Shown here one piece after another: positions 62,720 to 64,000 of a DNA stretch of 64,000 nt. Position numbers and translations under genes: made by a program. This stretch comes from Actinomycetes bacterium (GTDB taxonomy: Bacteria > Actinomycetota > Acidimicrobiia > Acidimicrobiales > Palsa-688): the NCBI GenBank assembly GCA_021811865.1, contig JAKAQB010000004.1, positions 39,807 through 103,806 on the forward strand. The letters run 5' to 3'. Within the stretch, counting starts at the first letter, position 1, and every line of letters starts with the position of its first letter. The notes under the pieces were generated by a model that saw only the letters and a list, made by a program, of their open reading frames with translations, had not been told where the DNA came from and ran no database searches.

Positions 62720-63961
62720 GTGGTCCGCTTCTTGATCTCCCGGGGCTACCACATCCCCTCCCCCGTGGGTCTGGGCCACAACCACGACCGCCTGGTCGGC
62801 GAGCTCGATGCCTTCGCGTCCCGCACCGGCCTGACCGTGGTCCGCTTCGCCAAGGGCGAGTTCAAGGAGGACCGGGCCCGTCCCTACCAGGACGCCGCCG
62901 CCAGGGCGGTATCCCCCGGAGTGGTCTTCATCGGCAAGGCACAGGAGAAGATGGCCGCCTGGGCCGGCTACAAGGACCAGGCGTCACCCCTGGGCACTGC
63001 GTCCCACCCGCATTTCACCTTCTCCCGCCAGTCCCGGATCCCCGATTACTGGTACTTCTACCTCCACGATCACGACTGGGGCCCGGCCCTGGTCAAGTGC
63101 TGTTGCTATGCCCCCTATCCCCTCTGGATCGTGGTCAACGGCCATGAATGGCTCAAGACCCAGCTCGGGGCGGCCGGGATCGGCTTCGAGGCTTTGGACA
63201 ACGGCCTGGCCTCAGTGTCGGGTCCCTCCCGGGCGGCCCGACTGGCCGCTTCGCTGTCCGCCGGCCATCTGCGGGGGGCCATCGACCGCTGGCTGTCCTG
63301 GCTGCCCAGTCCGCTCACCCCCGCCGATGGCGAGGCTGGCTTCCGCTACGACTTCTCGATCCGACAGCTGGAGGTCTCCGACACCGTGGTCTTCGACGCC
63401 CCCCGGCGGGGTCGGGCCTGGTTCGAGGCGGCCATTCGTGACCACCTCGACCTGGGACGACCCGAGCAGGTCGCCCTGGTGGTCGACCGCAGCGTCCGAT
63501 CCCGCGGCAAGAACCCGACCCCCGGGCGCTTCGCCACCGAGGTCGTCGCCCGAGACATCAATCCCAAGCTTCAGATCCACTACAAGTCCTCCAAGGTAAA
63601 GGCCTACCTGAAGGAGGGCCGAGCCCTTCGGGTGGAAGCGACGGTCAACAACCCGGATGACTTCCACACCCTCAAGACCCTCAACGCCACCAACTGGCGG
63701 GCGTTGCGCCGCATCGGCGCCGGGGTCAACGCCCGCTTCCTGGCCGCCCTGGGGGAGGGACAGGCCGATGTTCCCGACCCCGCCACCCTCGAGTCTGTCG
63801 TGATGCCGAGCCTCCATGACGGCCAGCGCGCTCCCGGCCTGCGCTTCGGAGACCCCCGGGTCATGGCCCTGTGCCGATCGCGGCTGGTGGGGTCGCTCAT
63901 GAGAGGGCCCCCATCCAGCGCTCGGTCGCCACGTAGGAGTTGGCCTCCATCGCGGCGCTGA
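62720..63961 (+). CDS. Hypothetical protein, 3'-truncated
   Basis: About 385 recognisable residues starting VRFLISRGYHIPS. Phrases such as AGYKDQASPLGTASHPHFTF, YWYFYLHDHDWGPALVKCCCYAPYPLW and NPKLQIHYKSSKVKAYLKEG recur in a large conserved protein often annotated only as hypothetical near mobile DNA. After FGDPRVMALC (about 63874) the sequence switches to unrelated Arg/Ser-rich codons, so the C-terminus is lost at a junction. GTG start, 14 bases from the divergent VWA start. Confidence 0.7.
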   Translation: MVRFLISRGYHIPSPVGLGHNHDRLVGELDAFASRTGLTVVRFAKGEFKEDRARPYQDAAARAVSPGVVFIGKAQEKMAAWAGYKDQASPLGTASHPHFTFSRQSRIPDYWYFYLHDHDWGPALVKCCCYAPYPLWIVVNGHEWLKTQLGAAGIGFEALDNGLASVSGPSRAARLAASLSAGHLRGAIDRWLSWLPSPLTPADGEAGFRYDFSIRQLEVSDTVVFDAPRRGRAWFEAAIRDHLDLGRPEQVALVVDRSVRSRGKNPTPGRFATEVVARDINPKLQIHYKSSKVKAYLKEGRALRVEATVNNPDDFHTLKTLNATNWRALRRIGAGVNARFLAALGEGQADVPDPATLESVVMPSLHDGQRAPGLRFGDPRVMALCRSRLVGSLMRGPPSSARSPRRSWPPSRR

Positions 63962-64000
63962 GCGTCTTCATGAACGCAGAGGAGCTCGCGCTGTTCGCCG
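63897..64000 (-). CDS. C-terminal fragment of a gene running out of the window
   Basis: A minus-strand frame ends at 63897-63899 (TGA); its last codons read FMKTLSAAMEANSYVATERWMGALS. Its stop overlaps an ATG at 63900 that would open the next gene (MSDPTSRDR), but that frame is cut by the junction near 63874. Product unknown. Confidence 0.4.
   Translation of the reverse strand, partial: ANSASSSAFMKTLSAAMEANSYVATERWMGALS

Overview
The window comes from a very GC-rich actinobacterium. Evidence includes GTG/TTG starts, many 4-base GTGA/ATGA overlaps, and the neighbourhoods secA-prfB-ftsE-ftsX and large glycosyltransferase-DUF5719-DUF3499-phosphomannomutase-Trm112-SIS isomerase. The gene mix suggests a non-mycobacterial lineage, possibly Acidimicrobiia, but that assignment is inference. 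No rRNA, tRNA or CRISPR was found.

Layout. 0-7 kb: two nucleotide-sugar/glycan genes, a truncated ABC ATPase, a two-component system and an overlapping fused electron transfer flavoprotein. 7-21 kb: a mostly housekeeping envelope/mannose block with ftsH, large membrane glycan proteins and the manB-Trm112-isomerase trio. 21.4 kb: a strong candidate structured non-coding RNA of about 250 nt closed by an 11-bp helix, followed by a NarL-type regulator. 22-32 kb: secA, prfB, ftsE, ftsX, a hydrolase, a truncated haemoglobin and nudC, with short GC-rich tandem repeats at gene edges and two copies of a roughly 85-bp palindromic dispersed repeat. 32-36.6 kb: a lipoprotein, an FHA protein, a pseudokinase, a transglycosylase/NlpC protein and a membrane protein.

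36.7-43.1 kb: a corrinoid methyl-transfer cluster. It holds a non-pyrrolysine MttB-family methyltransferase, an IclR regulator, a corrinoid protein, a pterin-dependent methyltransferase, a RACo-type ferredoxin/ASKHA reactivator and DUF1638. Together they should move a methyl group from a (probably quaternary) amine through cobalamin to tetrahydrofolate. An MFS exporter with an operator-like palindrome follows.

45-51.5 kb: partly decayed DNA with an apparent carboxylate-use unit. It holds a TetR regulator, a broken CoA-transferase, an APC permease behind a perfect 20-bp palindrome, a carnitine-CoA-ligase-like enzyme and an enoyl-CoA hydratase.

51.9-64 kb: accessory DNA. It contains an FHA-PrsW intramembrane protease next to an FHA-HTH regulator and a single-pass membrane protein (a possible undescribed signalling module), an AbiE-type toxin-antitoxin pair with an inverted-repeat operator, a prepilin peptidase pseudogene, a VWA-PP2C-kinase (TerY-P) triad, and a truncated gene ending at a rearrangement junction.
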